Source: Patiria miniata
Taxonomy: Eukaryota > Echinodermata > Asteroidea > Valvatida > Asterinidae
Reading direction: 5' to 3'
Length of the DNA stretch: 64,000 nucleotides
Assembly: GCF_015706575.1 (NCBI RefSeq)
Contig: NW_024037054.1
Coordinates: 930,001 to 994,000, forward strand
Below, one piece after another: positions 1 through 10,186 of the stretch; positions within the stretch are counted from its first letter, which is position 1; the number at the start of each line of letters is the position of its first letter. Below the pieces are notes generated by a model that was given only the letters and a program-made list of their open reading frames with translations, was not told the origin of the DNA and did not search any database. A program made the translations under genes and the position numbers.

Positions 1-19
1 TGGCAGCCATCTTGGATAT

Positions 20-470
20 TTCATAATTGCCGCCATTCTGAACTATTTGCATAGTAAATTTGGACTTGAATGTCGTATGAAGTCACTATTGGTGGCAAAC
101 CCCATAAATTTGATACCAAGGAATCCAATTAGCACATTTAGGCATCCCAAATGGATTGCAGCCATATTGGATATTCAAAAATAGCGGCCATCTTGGATTT
201 CATTTAAATAATAAGGTGGCACCTAAATGTCTTATGAAGTCTATTTTGGTGGCAAACTGCGTATGTTCTTGATACCAAGGAACCCAAGTTAATCATTGTT
301 GATGGGGTACTCCACTGGGAGTATACCCCATCAACAATGATTTTTTTTGGGTTCCTTGGTATCAAAAACATGGGGTTTGCCACCAAACTGAACTTCATAT
401 GACAATCAGGTCCGAAGTTAGAAACCAATTAGGCCCGAAATGGCGGCCATTTTGAATTCCAAGATGACCG
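20..470. repeat. Diverged short repeats in direct and inverted copies
   Basis: A motif of the form GGTGGCAAAC..GATACCAAGGAA recurs three times: near 89-125 (direct), 246-290 (direct) and 343-386 (inverted). It is mixed with several copies of GGCNGCCATNTTGGAT. The two longest copies form arms at about 246-313 and 317-386. No protein-coding potential is convincing here. This looks like an old foldback-type repeat. Confidence 0.6.
292..341. repeat. Near-perfect hairpin
   Basis: ATCATTGTTGATGGGGTA at 292 is followed after a very short loop by its reverse complement ending at 341. Only small indels break the stem. It is the core of the larger foldback at 246-386. Confidence 0.75.
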
Positions 471-1141
471 CCACATGGTAGATAGAAAATAATGTTACCA
501 ATGGATTTCCAGCTTAGGAAGGTAAAGTCTATCCTAATATGAGAAAAAATCCTTCTTTAGCAAAGAAAAATGCAGTGGCCAAAAATACGACATAATATGC
601 TATCTAGTAATAACTCTCGTCCTAAGTTGCTTTTCGGAGTACTTTAATCAACATTTTGTCGTTTGACATTGGGGCCATTCAGTGTCAAATCACCCCCAAA
701 ACTTTTAAATTTGAAACCCCAACCTCTTCAAATTGGATCATATTTAGTTTATGGGGTAATATCGGCTGAAAAGCCGAAATTGTAAGTTTTAGCACCATCG
801 GACAAACAGTTTTTGCGCTACCGCCCAGGCAATTTTGGTCAACATGGACAGTGCTGCCATTTTTAAATGACCATATTTCTATAATCTGTGAGCCAAATTT
901 GTTTATCTTAATTTCTTTTGAAAGGTTACATCATGAGAAATCCAAATTTACCATTGTTTTTTTTTTCATGTCGGGGTTATTTGAAGTATAATGACATTAT
1001 GACCTTTAATTTGACCTTGAATTTGACTTAGTGGATCACCCGAAATTGAGACAAACTTGGATGAAAATTAAACCCCAAAATGTTCGCTTCAAAATATCAA
1101 AAATTTGGGAACAATATTTTTTGTTCGGTTTTTGGCTCATC
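471..1141. other. Non-coding, nothing recognised
   Basis: AT-rich sequence with no open frame, RNA gene or clear repeat that I can support. Confidence 0.6.
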
Positions 1142-1640
1142 TCAAAGTTGGCATACGTGTTGCAAAATGTGATATCCCTATGCAGTGTACTAGTGGATTT
1201 AAGGTAGGGATTTTTTGTCCCTGAAATGTGTTTATGTACAGGGTGTCACAAGACTGTTAAAATTATTCCTTTCATTTTCTGAGTTGATTTATCAATCACT
1301 AATTTTTTTACGGCCGTAAAGTTTTATGTAACTTCGGAGGTGGGTGCTAGGTGAATTATGCAAATCGTAATTCCTTTTTCCTTTGCTGCAAACCAATTCT
1401 GGGCTTGCACCCATGCGGGAGGGGTATAAAACCCTCGCCCACGTATTTTCGGATTGAGTTTTGCGGTTTTTGGTTTATTTCTTTCCCGTAATATATCATT
1501 TGATTTTGGATTTGTAACTCCTGTGTTGAATCCTCTGTTCTCTTGAGTTATTCCTTGATTTTTGCTCTGAGGAGCGCGGCGCAAGGGTTCGCTCTGCGAC
1601 ACAGGGATATCACATTTTCCAACACTTATACCAACTTTGA
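1142..1640. mobile_element. Short element bounded by 38-bp inverted repeats
   Basis: The 38 bases at 1142-1179 reappear as the reverse complement at 1603-1640 with about three mismatches. The ~420 bp between them include a TATAAAA box near 1424 and no convincing protein. This fits a small non-autonomous DNA element or foldback. I could not identify target duplications or a superfamily. Confidence 0.5.
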
Positions 1641-1861
1641 CAAGAGCTAGACACCTAACAAAAAATATTGTACTCCATAGGAAAGATAGGATCTCAAAAG
1701 GTACCTCGGACTGGGATGATGATGAAATCAATGTCAAAGGACAACTTGTTGTTCAAAGTACTCCAAAAAGCAATGCAGGACAAGAGTTATGGCCAAATCA
1801 AAAAGCATGTCATTAGTGGCCATTTTGAACCACTGAACATTGCTATTTTCAATAAATTGGG

Positions 1862-2122
1862 TTATGTTTTATGAAACTTATTCATTACCAGTTGTTTGTT
1901 TATAATTATGTAATTTTCATGGTTTTTTTCTTCAAGTTGTTTCAGTAGCTGTGTAAGGGCTTCACAAGAAAGCTGCTTAAAAGTAACATCAGTGTACTTT
2001 TTTTTTAATTTACTGTCTTCGTCACTGTTAAAGTAACATTTCACTTGTAATAATTGGAAGTGAAATGTAAGCCACATGGACCACATTGGGGTCAACACAC
2101 CTTGGGTCAGACAAATGAACAA
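1862..2122 (-). CDS. Unrecognised possible coding exon
   Basis: A minus-strand open frame of 86 codons whose second half (about residues 30-80) is lysine/glutamate-rich and helix-prone (ALTQLLKQLEEKNHEN). A possible acceptor (TTACAAG) precedes this half and a possible donor (GTAATGA) follows near its end, so it could be one exon of a coiled-coil protein. I recognise no family and nothing upstream or downstream supports a gene model. Chance is also plausible. Confidence 0.2.
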   Translation of the reverse strand: MFICLTQGVLTPMWSMWLTFHFQLLQVKCYFNSDEDSKLKKKYTDVTFKQLSCEALTQLLKQLEEKNHENYIIINKQLVMNKFHKT

Positions 2123-3124
2123 ACCACTACTTAGTCTATAAATTGTACTGAACTAGAAAATCTTTAATTTGAAAACTTGGACGGAACTCTACATCAAAAT
2201 CTATAACACCAGCGCTGATGATGATAATCAAGAAAAACTTTAAGTAGGCCTACATGTAAATGTTTAGGTCAACAATGACACTTTATGAATAAACAACCAT
2301 TTATCTTTCTGACAAAAACAAAATACCGGTATACAGACAATATTAGGGCCCTAAATATATTCTAACAAGGATATTTGAGACTCTTGATGTCACTCTAAGG
2401 CTATCAAGTCCCAATCCAAAAATGTTGATTGACTAGTCAGTTCAGTTCTCTTCACTTCGTGGAGTTCCGGCGAAAACCACAGTTCAACGTCACTGTATAC
2501 GCTACACAGTAAACGGTTCCTTCACAAGATCCCTCCTGCTTGGAGATAGACTGTTGTGAGGGATGCTCCCACGGTAGTTCACCTTATGCAGACAGCATAC
2601 ATGTAATTCCTGTCCTTGTGAAGATGTAACATGTGTAAACTCACATGTGGCCAGTCCAGTCACCAACGGCTTGATCCACTCAAGATGTGGAGCAGAGTTC
2701 CAGACTGTGACTGTCCAGGCAGCAAAAATACGGATCAATGTTAATCCCCAAAATATCAGGGTACACCTGAGAGTAAAAGAAAGGCAAAATATGTACCTTT
2801 AACAAAAGGCTTGTGTCTCTACACAAAGCAATTTATCTTAGGGGGTCAAAGCAGACGGTAGATCAAATAATCCACCCAACTTCTAGCATCAATACACTTT
2901 AAACTTGTTCAATTTGTAACACAACTCAACATGTCACTTAATTTGAATCATCCCAGTATGCTGAGGTTTCATTAATACGGAAAGGTATATTGGTCACAAG
3001 ATCAATTATTTCTTCTAGATGCATTAAAACTGGCTCCCGATTTAAACAATTCACATTTGCTTCTGTAACGTTAATTTCAACATCAATTATCAACACAACT
3101 TATCATCAAAAATCACCCCAAATG
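2123..3124. other. Non-coding, nothing recognised
   Basis: AT-rich DNA without a convincing exon, RNA gene or repeat. The small open frame at 2502-2738 on the minus strand has no recognisable features. Confidence 0.5.
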
Positions 3125-3271
3125 TTATAATCATCCCATTATCCTTCACTTATTCTCACCTGAGAGCCACAAGCTGTAGGATTTCAATCAATGTCAAACT
3201 AACAGTTGACTTTTAGCAAGAATCTTGGCATTTCACTGCGGGAATTTCGCCAAAACATGTGCGAACATGGC
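3125..3271 (+). repeat. Flanking segment F, duplicated in inverted form at 3970-4116
   Basis: This 147-bp host-like segment lies just left of the Penelope-like cluster. It is present again as an apparently exact reverse complement at 3970-4116, between the first two PLE copies. The identity over non-element sequence means flanking DNA was copied during formation of the cluster. Confidence 0.85.
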
Positions 3272-3487
3272 GCCTTCCATGGTTACAGTACACGCGCGTC
3301 TCATAACCGCTTGAGGGCGCACTTCAGCGTACCGCACGGGCTACAGACATATATATGTTAAGTAATTTGATTATGTTTAAGTCGATGTTCATCAGTGCAA
3401 ACATCGATTAGTGCCAATTAGATAGTCACGAAACTTGCCATGTACTTTTAAAAGTGATGTAAACGCGCTATTTTGATATTTAACTAT

Positions 3488-3969
3488 ATACATATATATA
3501 TATATATCCAATGAAATCGTCTTCTATCACAATTCACAGTGCTCGATACATCTCTGTAGAGCTATAACCATGCAATAAATTCAGAATATTAGTTAAACAA
3601 ACTTTGGCATATCTCTTTCTGAACAGACTGTTTCGTACCATAAGGCACTCATCAGCAGAATGACGAAAAATAGAATACAAGTAGCATCTTACCTTATTTC
3701 GAATCAAGCGCGCGCACGCGTTACGCGCGTTACGTCATTGAAGTTAGTACGCGTTTACGTCACTGCAGTAAGAACACATCTGTCTCGATGCCTGCACTTG
3801 GAGACGATTTCGCTTCTCTTATTCAGTGTACCTAGATCTGGCCTACATATGATTATGTACTTCTCTGCTATACACAAATTGCATCTCTTGTTTACGTTAG
3901 AGTATGGCAGTGCTTTCAGAACTATGTCCCATTTGATTTCATAGTCTTTCCCTTCGTTCTGAAAGCACT
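3488..3969 (-). mobile_element. PLE copy A: 3' fragment (minus)
   Basis: The fragment holds, in reverse, the last ~70 codons of the PLE protein (ending HRDRCVLTAVT), the 3' untranslated region with a hammerhead ribozyme, a (TA)n tract and the terminal inverted repeat sequence at about 3509-3541. It breaks at about 3957-3970, where it joins the inverted flank copy through sequence sharing AGCACTGCCAT. It is nearly identical to copies B, C and D over the shared part. Confidence 0.85.
3617..3660 (-). ncRNA. Hammerhead ribozyme of PLE copy A
   Basis: Read on the minus strand: stem I TTCTG/CAGAA, core CTGATGAG, stem II GTGCC-TTAT-GGTAC, core GAAA, then a minimal stem III ACA-GTC-TGT, with the predicted cleavage base following TGT (here T). 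All conserved hammerhead core bases are present. Hammerheads with a very short stem III are established companions of Penelope-like elements. Confidence 0.85.
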
Positions 3970-4116
3970 GCCATGTTCGCACATGTTTTGGCGAAATTCC
4001 CGCAGTGAAATGCCAAGATTCTTGCTAAAAGTCAACTGTTAGTTTGACATTGATTGAAATCCTACAGCTTGTGGCTCTCAGGTGAGAATAAGTGAAGGAT
4101 AATGGGATGATTATAA
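3970..4116 (-). repeat. Inverted copy of flanking segment F
   Basis: Reverse complement of 3125-3271 over its full 147 bp. It sits between PLE copy A and copy B, so the order is F, A (minus), F inverted, B (plus), as in a snap-back duplication. Confidence 0.85.
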
Positions 4117-4143
4117 TGGGATGATTATAATGGGATGATTATA
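4101..4143 (+). repeat. 14-bp tandem repeat, three copies
   Basis: AATGGGATGATTAT is repeated three times directly at the junction between the inverted flank and PLE copy B. The first copy belongs to the flank. The extra copies look like slippage at the junction. Confidence 0.8.
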
Positions 4144-4563
4144 TGGGACTTAAAGGACGAAGGGAAAGACTATGAAATCAAATGGGACATAGTTCTGAAA
4201 GCACTGCCATACTCTAACGTAAACAAGAGATGCAATTTGTGTATAGCAGAGAAGTACATAATCATATGTAGGCCAGATCTAGGTACACTGAATAAGAGAA
4301 GCGAAATCGTCTCCAAGTGCAGGCATCGAGACAGATGTGTTCTTACTGCAGTGACGTAAACGCGTACTAACTTCAATGACGTAACGCGCGTAACGCGTGC
4401 GCGCGCTTGATTCGAAATAAGGTAAGATGCTACTTGTATTCTATTTTTCGTCATTCTGCTGATGAGTGCCTTATGGTACGAAACAGTCTGTTCAGAAAGA
4501 GATATGCCAAAGTTTGTTTAACTAATATTCTGAATTTATTGCATATATATATATATATATATA
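4142..4563 (+). mobile_element. PLE copy B: 3' fragment (plus)
   Basis: It begins within the codons for IWDLKDEGKDYEIKW and reads through the C-terminal Cys-rich end, the 3' untranslated region, a hammerhead ribozyme and a (TA)n tract (about 4541-4566). There it meets copy C tail to tail. The element is 5'-truncated, so only ~70 codons remain. Confidence 0.85.
4454..4497 (+). ncRNA. Hammerhead ribozyme of PLE copy B
   Basis: Same fold as the other copies: TTCTG stem I strand, CTGATGAG, GTGCC/GGTAC stem II with a TTAT loop, GAAA, ACA/TGT stem III, then CAGAA closing stem I. The base at the predicted cleavage position is T, as in copy A, where copies C and D have C. Confidence 0.85.
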
Positions 4564-4687
4564 TATCCAATGAAATCGTCTTCTATCACAATTCACAGTG
4601 CTCGATACATCTCTGTAGAGCTATAATATATATATATATATACAATAAATTCAGAATATGAGTTAAACAAACTTTGGCATATCTCTC

Positions 4688-4731
4688 TTCTGGACAGACT
4701 GTTTCGTACCATAAGGCACTCATCAGCAGAA
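4688..4731 (-). ncRNA. Hammerhead ribozyme of PLE copy C
   Basis: Complete core: stem I TTCTG/CAGAA, CTGATGAG, stem II GTGCC/GGTAC, GAAA, stem III ACA/TGT. The predicted cleavage triplet is the canonical GTC. It lies in the 3' untranslated region about 95 bases beyond the stop codon. Confidence 0.88.
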
Positions 4732-4825
4732 TGACGAAAAATAGAATACAAGTAGCATCTTACCTTATTTCGAATCAAGCGCGCGCACGCGTTACGCGCG
4801 TTACGTCATTGAAGTTAGTACGCGT

Positions 4826-6949
4826 TTACGTCACTGAAGTAAGAACACATCTGTCTCGATGCCTGCACTTGGAGACGATTTCGCTTCTCTTATTCAGTGT
4901 ACCTAGATCTGGCCTACATATGATTATGTACTTCTCTGCTATACACAAATTGCATCTCTTGTTTACGTTAGAGTATGGCAGTGCTTTCAGAACAATGTCC
5001 CATTTGATTTCATAGTCTTTCCCTTCGTCCTTTAAGTCCCATATATGTTTACTTAGCTCTGTTTGCGCCCTCTTGCTCTCGGATCTGAATGACTGCTTGT
5101 GGCTCGCCAGTCTCGCCTTGAAGGTTGTGGACGTCAGCCCGACGTATGCCTCCTTCCTGCCTTCGCTCGTGACGGTGGCCTGGTACACTATGTTCTTGCT
5201 GAGGCACTCCCCGTTCAGCGGGCATTCGGCATTGCGGGGGCAACTGCATGTTCTACCACCGACGTCGTCCTCTTGTTTTACTTTCCGTTTGTTGATTGAC
5301 TGGATCGTTGCCTTCATGTTCGGCATGCAGCTGTACGATAACTTTACTGTGTTCCGGTTGAGCACTTTGTGAAGCTTATGTTCCTTGGGGAAGCATTTGT
5401 CTATTATCTGAAGGAATTTCTTTCCAATGTTGGTACGTACGTTCTTGTTGTATGGCTGGTTGTACCATGTCACCTCCCTTTTTCTAGTCCTTTTCCTGGT
5501 GTTATTGCCCCGTGTGTATGTCAACCGATACTTGTGCCCGCTTTTTTGCAGAGCCTCTTGGTAGGCCGGGGCAGCTTTCTCGAATGCCTCCTTGCTCGAC
5601 GAGATGCTGGAGAGTTGCTTGTTGATTCCCTCTGGTATTTGTTTGATGACGGCAGGTGGATGGTTTGACTGGACATGTACATAGAGAGATACATTACCTG
5701 GTTTCATGTATGGCTTGTACCCTCCCGTTCGCAGGTCTAATGTGATGTCAAGGAAGTTTACTGTTGCCTTGTTGGCTTCGATCGTTACCTTTAAGTCATT
5801 TTCCCGGAATACTTGGCATATTTCCTTCTTGATGTTTTCTATTTTCTTGGGGGTCTCTTTGAATACTGCCAGACCGTCGTCCCTGTATAGTCCCACTCTA
5901 TTTCCGTACTTTGGTTTCAGGATCGACAGCAGATATGCTACGACCAGCTCGCATGACTCCGCGCCGTCGAAACTGCCCATCGTGACATCGAATTTGCTGT
6001 CTGCATTACGCTTTTTCTACGGTACCTGGTCGTTGAATACCACTGTCTGTTTCGCGTGGATGATGATATCTTTCTCCTTGCTGCTAATGTTCTCGTAGTT
6101 TTCCGTGAACCCTAGGGCCTTCAGGAGAAGCTTTTCCGTTATCGAGGGGTAGAACTCCACAATGTCGAAATTTATGAAGCTCGATTCTTGCTTGTTTGGG
6201 ATTTTCTTATACCAGTCCAGTACGGCGTCCGTGCTTTTCCACAGGTTGAATCCCGTCGCGCTTATGACTTTACCGACGATTCTGTCGAGGATCACTTTAC
6301 TTATATGTCCTATCTCTGACTTGGTTGGGCTGATTAGTCGACATGATGGTTTGTTATCGAAGTTGTCCTTGTGGTCCTTCAAAGTAACGAAGACTTCCCT
6401 CTCGGCCAATTTATCTATGCGGTCGCCCAGTCCAAGACTTTTAGCAATTCTTTTCGCTTCGCGATTGATTTCCGCTACTTCCTTTTGCTCGGTTTTCTTG
6501 TATGTTTTGGTGACATTCGCCCTGACAAGATTTACATAGTCATCTTTTTCCATCTTGTAATAATTTGTAGTCTTATCAGCCTTGACGGTAAGCTTATCAT
6601 CGTTCCTAATTGTATTTATGTCTTCGTTTAATTTGCGTTGGAACTGGCTAGTGGTCTTCTCAAATTCGACGTTTTGAATCAGACTCACCAAATTGTCTTC
6701 GAATTCTCTCAGTTCCGGAATGACTGGTGGTGTTTTCCGCGAGTTAAATCCGTACGTTTCCTCCTTCTCCGCCTTGTCTTTGTTCAGCTCCGGATTCAGA
6801 AAGAAGAATGATCTCCATCTAATCCTTTTGATGAACATTTCCGTTTTCTCGATCAGGCGCTTGAGGTATGTTGTTCTCGATGCTACCGGAATATTCTTCG
6901 TCGAATATTCAAAGTTCACTCTGTGAATTGTGATAGAAGACGATTTCAT
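4826..6949 (-). pseudogene. Penelope-like reverse transcriptase with GIY-YIG endonuclease, one in-frame stop
   Basis: The protein runs from ATG at 6949 to the TGA at 4826 in one frame, interrupted only by TAG at 6017-6019, about 707 codons in total. The N-terminal part has the PLE motifs TLKDHKDNFDNKPSCRLI and NFDIVEFYPS (RT box A, catalytic Asp). After the stop come MGSFDGAESCELVV (box B) and YRDDG (box C, both Asp present). A linker follows with clustered cysteines (CSCPRNAECPLNGEC), and then a GIY-YIG-type nuclease in degenerate form: IVYQA, YVGLT, the Arg/His of KARLASHK, and Glu in LCIAEKYII. PLEs copy RNA into DNA at a nicked target using RT plus this nuclease. Only the TAG makes this copy non-functional, so it is young. 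Confidence 0.88.
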
Positions 6950-7010
6950 TGGATATACTAGCTCCTATTTTTATTGTTGAGCACTCTCCTGACGTCGCAC
7001 TTCAAAATGG

Positions 7011-8264
7011 AAAGAGTGAACTTTGAATATTCGACGAAGAATATTCCGGTAGCATCGAGAACAACATACCTCAAGCGCCTGATCGAGAAAACGGAAATTT
7101 GATGTCACGATGGGCAGTTTCGACGGCGCGGAGTCATGCGAGCTGGTCGTAGCATATCTGCTGTCGATCCTGAAACCAAAGTACGGAAATAGAGTGGGAC
7201 TATACAGGGACGACGGTCTGGCAGTATTCAAAGAGACCCCCAAGAAAATAGAAAACATCAAGAAGGAAATATGCCAAGTATTCCGGGAAAATGACTTAAA
7301 GGTAACGATCGAAGCCAACAAGGCAACAGTAAACTTCCTTGACATCACATTAGACCTGCGAACGGGAGGGTACAAGCCATACATGAAACCAGGTAATGTA
7401 CCTCTCTATGTACATGTCCAGTCAAACCATCCACCCGCCATCATCAAACAAATACCAGAGGGAATCAACAAGCGACTCTCCAGCATCTCGTCGAGCAAGG
7501 AGGCATTCGAGAAAGCTGCCCCGGCCTACCAAGAGGCTCTGCAAAAAAGCGGGCACAAGTATCGGTTGACATACACACCGAGCAGTAGCACAAGGAAAAG
7601 GACTAGAAAAAGGGAGGTGACATGGTACAACCAGCCATACAACAAGAACGTACGTACCAACATTGGAAAGAAATTCCTTCAGATAATAGACAAATGCTTC
7701 CCCAAGGAACATAAGCTTCACAAAGTGCTCAACCGGAACACAGTAAAGTTATCGTACAGCTGCATGCCGAACATGAAGGCAACGATCCAGTCAATCAACA
7801 AACGGAAGGTAAAACAAGAGGACGACGTCGGTGGTAGAACATGCAGTTGCCCCCGCAATGCCGAATGCCCGCTGAACGGGGAGTGCCTCAGCAAGAACAT
7901 AGTGTACCAGGCCACCGTCACGAGCGAAGGCAGGAAGGAGGCATACGTCGGGCTGACGTCCACAACCTTCAAGGCGAGACTGGCGAACCACAAGCAGTCA
8001 TTCAGATCCGAGAGCAAGAGCGCGCAAACAGAGCTAAGTAAACATATATGGGACTTAAAGGACGAAGGGAAAGACTATGAAATCAAATGGGACATTGTTC
8101 TGAAAGCACTGCCATACTCTAACGTAAACAAGAGATGCAATTTGTGTATAGCAGAGAAGTACATAATCATATGTAGGCCAGATCTAGGTACACTGAATAA
8201 GAGAAGCGAAATCGTCTCCAAGTGCAGGCATCGAGACAGATGTGTTCTTACTTCAGTGACGTAA
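7011..8264 (+). pseudogene. PLE protein, N-terminal RT half deleted
   Basis: An open frame from ATG at 7110 to the stop at 8264 encodes 384 residues beginning at RT box B (MGSFDGAESCELVV), with YRDDG, the Cys-rich linker and the GIY-YIG-type domain. The short N-terminal remnant at 7011-7098 is in a different frame, so the deletion is out of frame. Box A is missing, so the RT cannot be active, but the nuclease part is open. Confidence 0.85.
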
Positions 8265-8366
8265 ACGCGTACTAACTTCAATGACGTAACGCGCGTAACG
8301 CGTGCGCGCGCTTGATTCGAAATAAGGTAAGATGCTACTTGTATTCTATTTTTCGTCATTCTGTCA

Positions 8367-8410
8367 TTCTGCTGATGAGTGCCTTATGGTACGAAACAGT
8401 CTGTCCAGAA
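8367..8410 (+). ncRNA. Hammerhead ribozyme of PLE copy D
   Basis: Same sequence and fold as the copy C ribozyme, with the GTC cleavage triplet. A local duplication of TCATTCTG immediately upstream doubles the 5' strand of stem I. It lies ~100 bases past the stop codon at 8264. Confidence 0.88.
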
Positions 8411-8453
8411 GAGAGATATGCCAAAGTTTGTTTAACTCATATTCTGAATTTAT

Positions 8454-8482
<29 letters not shown>

Positions 8483-8484
<2 letters not shown>

Positions 8485-9574
8485 TCATATATCATATTGC
8501 AGATAGTATATATATTACAGCATAATAAATTAATATAAATCATCTACAGATCTTTTCTGAAGTCAATGGGCATCTCAATAATAAAACAAGATCAACTCTC
8601 TGTGTTTAGTATTAAATATATTGTTGCAGCATCACTAAATATTCCATTATAAAGTAGCAAAAAAGTGGTACTGGGTGTAGTTAAGAAACACATTAGAAAA
8701 CTACTTTCCACCACTCGGATTTCTTAAGACTTTTAATATGTTATAGAGGAGATTTTTCTGAGTAATAACCTTTTTAAATAGTTTGTGTTGCAATTTGTTT
8801 GAGGTTACCCCTTAATTTTTCACATAATGCCTGTACTAATAAACAATTGAGGATTAACTCTGGTTGAGCAAACAGGCTCACACAGGGCCCCAGCATGGTC
8901 TTGGCTGGTCCATGTGCATGTCTCAAGATTACTTTGTTCTAAACTAAAGGCAGTACATGAGGCAAAATCAAAGATAACTTAACTTCTAACTAAAGTATGC
9001 TAAACTTCTACGTGTTCAAATGCTTCAGAGAATCCATCTCATCTGAAACCATCTTCACTCCTACTTCTTGCATAAAGGAACCTTGCAATTAATTCTGAGT
9101 CTAACAGTGAACTTTTCCTCAATCAACTGTCTTCAACTGAACACTAATTCATCAATCAGAAACATGATCTCACAGTTGTCTAAAACTTCATGTTTCAACA
9201 CTTATATAAGTTCCACAGAATAAATGAATGCAATGAATGAACTTTGAACCGTAACTTAATAATGAACTTCTTCACAAACTTTGAGGAATCGAATGTTTCA
9301 GAACTAAACTACTTATTTCCTCAAGTCTCAACAGTCTAAAGTATTAAAACAACTAAACACAATACAAAGGCTTAAATCAAAGGAAATCTATGAATGTGAA
9401 TTATCAGAAATGAAAGTTAAAATCAACATACCTGTAAGAAATAATGGAGAGTTGTCAGCCAAAGATACAGAAATGCATGAGGACAAGTTTATTGCAGATG
9501 TTGGCAGGGTCATTGCTTGTAAGAACAATGAAGCCAACTTCCTGTCCCTTGCTGATGTGGCAACCAGTGTTGTA
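8483..9574. other. Non-coding, nothing recognised
   Basis: AT-rich sequence to the right of the PLE cluster. No exon, RNA gene or repeat that I can support. Confidence 0.5.
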
Positions 9575-9655
9575 GTCGAGGCAACAACCTCCGAGGCCAA
9601 GGCCGAGGCCACAACCTTCGAGGCCAAGGCCAAGGCCAAGGCCGAGGCCAGCTAT
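9575..9655. repeat. GGCCAA/GGCCGA 6-bp minisatellite
   Basis: Repeats of GAGGCCAAGGCC-type units. The same unit occurs at 33350-33470, 45090-45250 and 46815-46955, and here it forms the end of the repeat whose second copy is at 45.8-47.0 kb. Open frames encoding Ala/Lys/Glu or Leu/Gly runs across it are artefacts of the repeat. Confidence 0.85.
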
Positions 9656-10186
9656 CAAAACACGTAATAAAATATAATCAATAAAACCAGTCATAGTTTT
9701 AACATCTTTTTAGTTGAATTCACTGAGTTTTGGAGTGCCTGGCTTACAAATTTACAGCTTGCAATGGGTTTCCTCTTGTAGGGAGTCCGGCGAATTTTAT
9801 CTTTTAAAGAAAGAAATCTCAAGTTTTGTATCACTGAAAGCAAATTACACAACAAAATCAATGGCGTTTGAATCAGGCTCACAGGTGTTTGCCCTTTGGA
9901 GACAAATGTACAACAATTTAAATGGCCAAATTTTGAGTTTCTATTCTGTAAGATTTACTTTTAGCATGTTTTATAAATCTTATTTTCAAAACCTATCAAA
10001 ATGCTTAATATCATAGGAATCCCCATTAAATAAACAACAACTTGATTTTCAATCAGGTTTTTACCACTCATAACCAAAAAGTTACGACCCCCCCCCCGAC
10101 CTTCGCACTGTCCAGGCGCGCACCGGGCAAACACCGCGATGCGACCAGACAATGCCAGACGGCCCGCCGTTACGCACGGGCAAAGC

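Larger units (their letters stand above)
4564..6955 (-). mobile_element. PLE copy C: near-complete Penelope-like retroelement (minus)
   Basis: This 2.4-kb element is bounded by a perfect 35-bp inverted repeat (4564-4598 and 6921-6955). It carries one reading frame from 6949 down to 4826 broken by a single stop, a 3' hammerhead ribozyme and internal (TA)n at about 4625-4643. The inverted termini contain the start codon at the 5' end (MKSSSITIH), and the same sequence is reused inverted after the 3' TA tract. It is head to head with copy D. Confidence 0.9.
7011..8482 (+). mobile_element. PLE copy D: internally deleted copy (plus), head to head with C
   Basis: It starts with the sequence encoding VNFEYSTKNIPVASR, then jumps at about 7099 to the YRDDG half, losing roughly 0.85 kb that encode RT boxes 1-A. 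From there it is complete through the nuclease, the 3' untranslated region, a hammerhead ribozyme and a terminal (TA)n at 8457-8482. The 54 bp at 6957-7010 separate it from copy C. Proteins from C and D differ at only about 8-10 of 384 positions over the shared part. Confidence 0.88.

Noticed and set aside
3660..5015. Small proteins beginning MTKNRIQVASYLISNQ or ending with TA-repeat-encoded residues
   Set aside because: They are antisense or untranslated-region shadows of the PLE copies.
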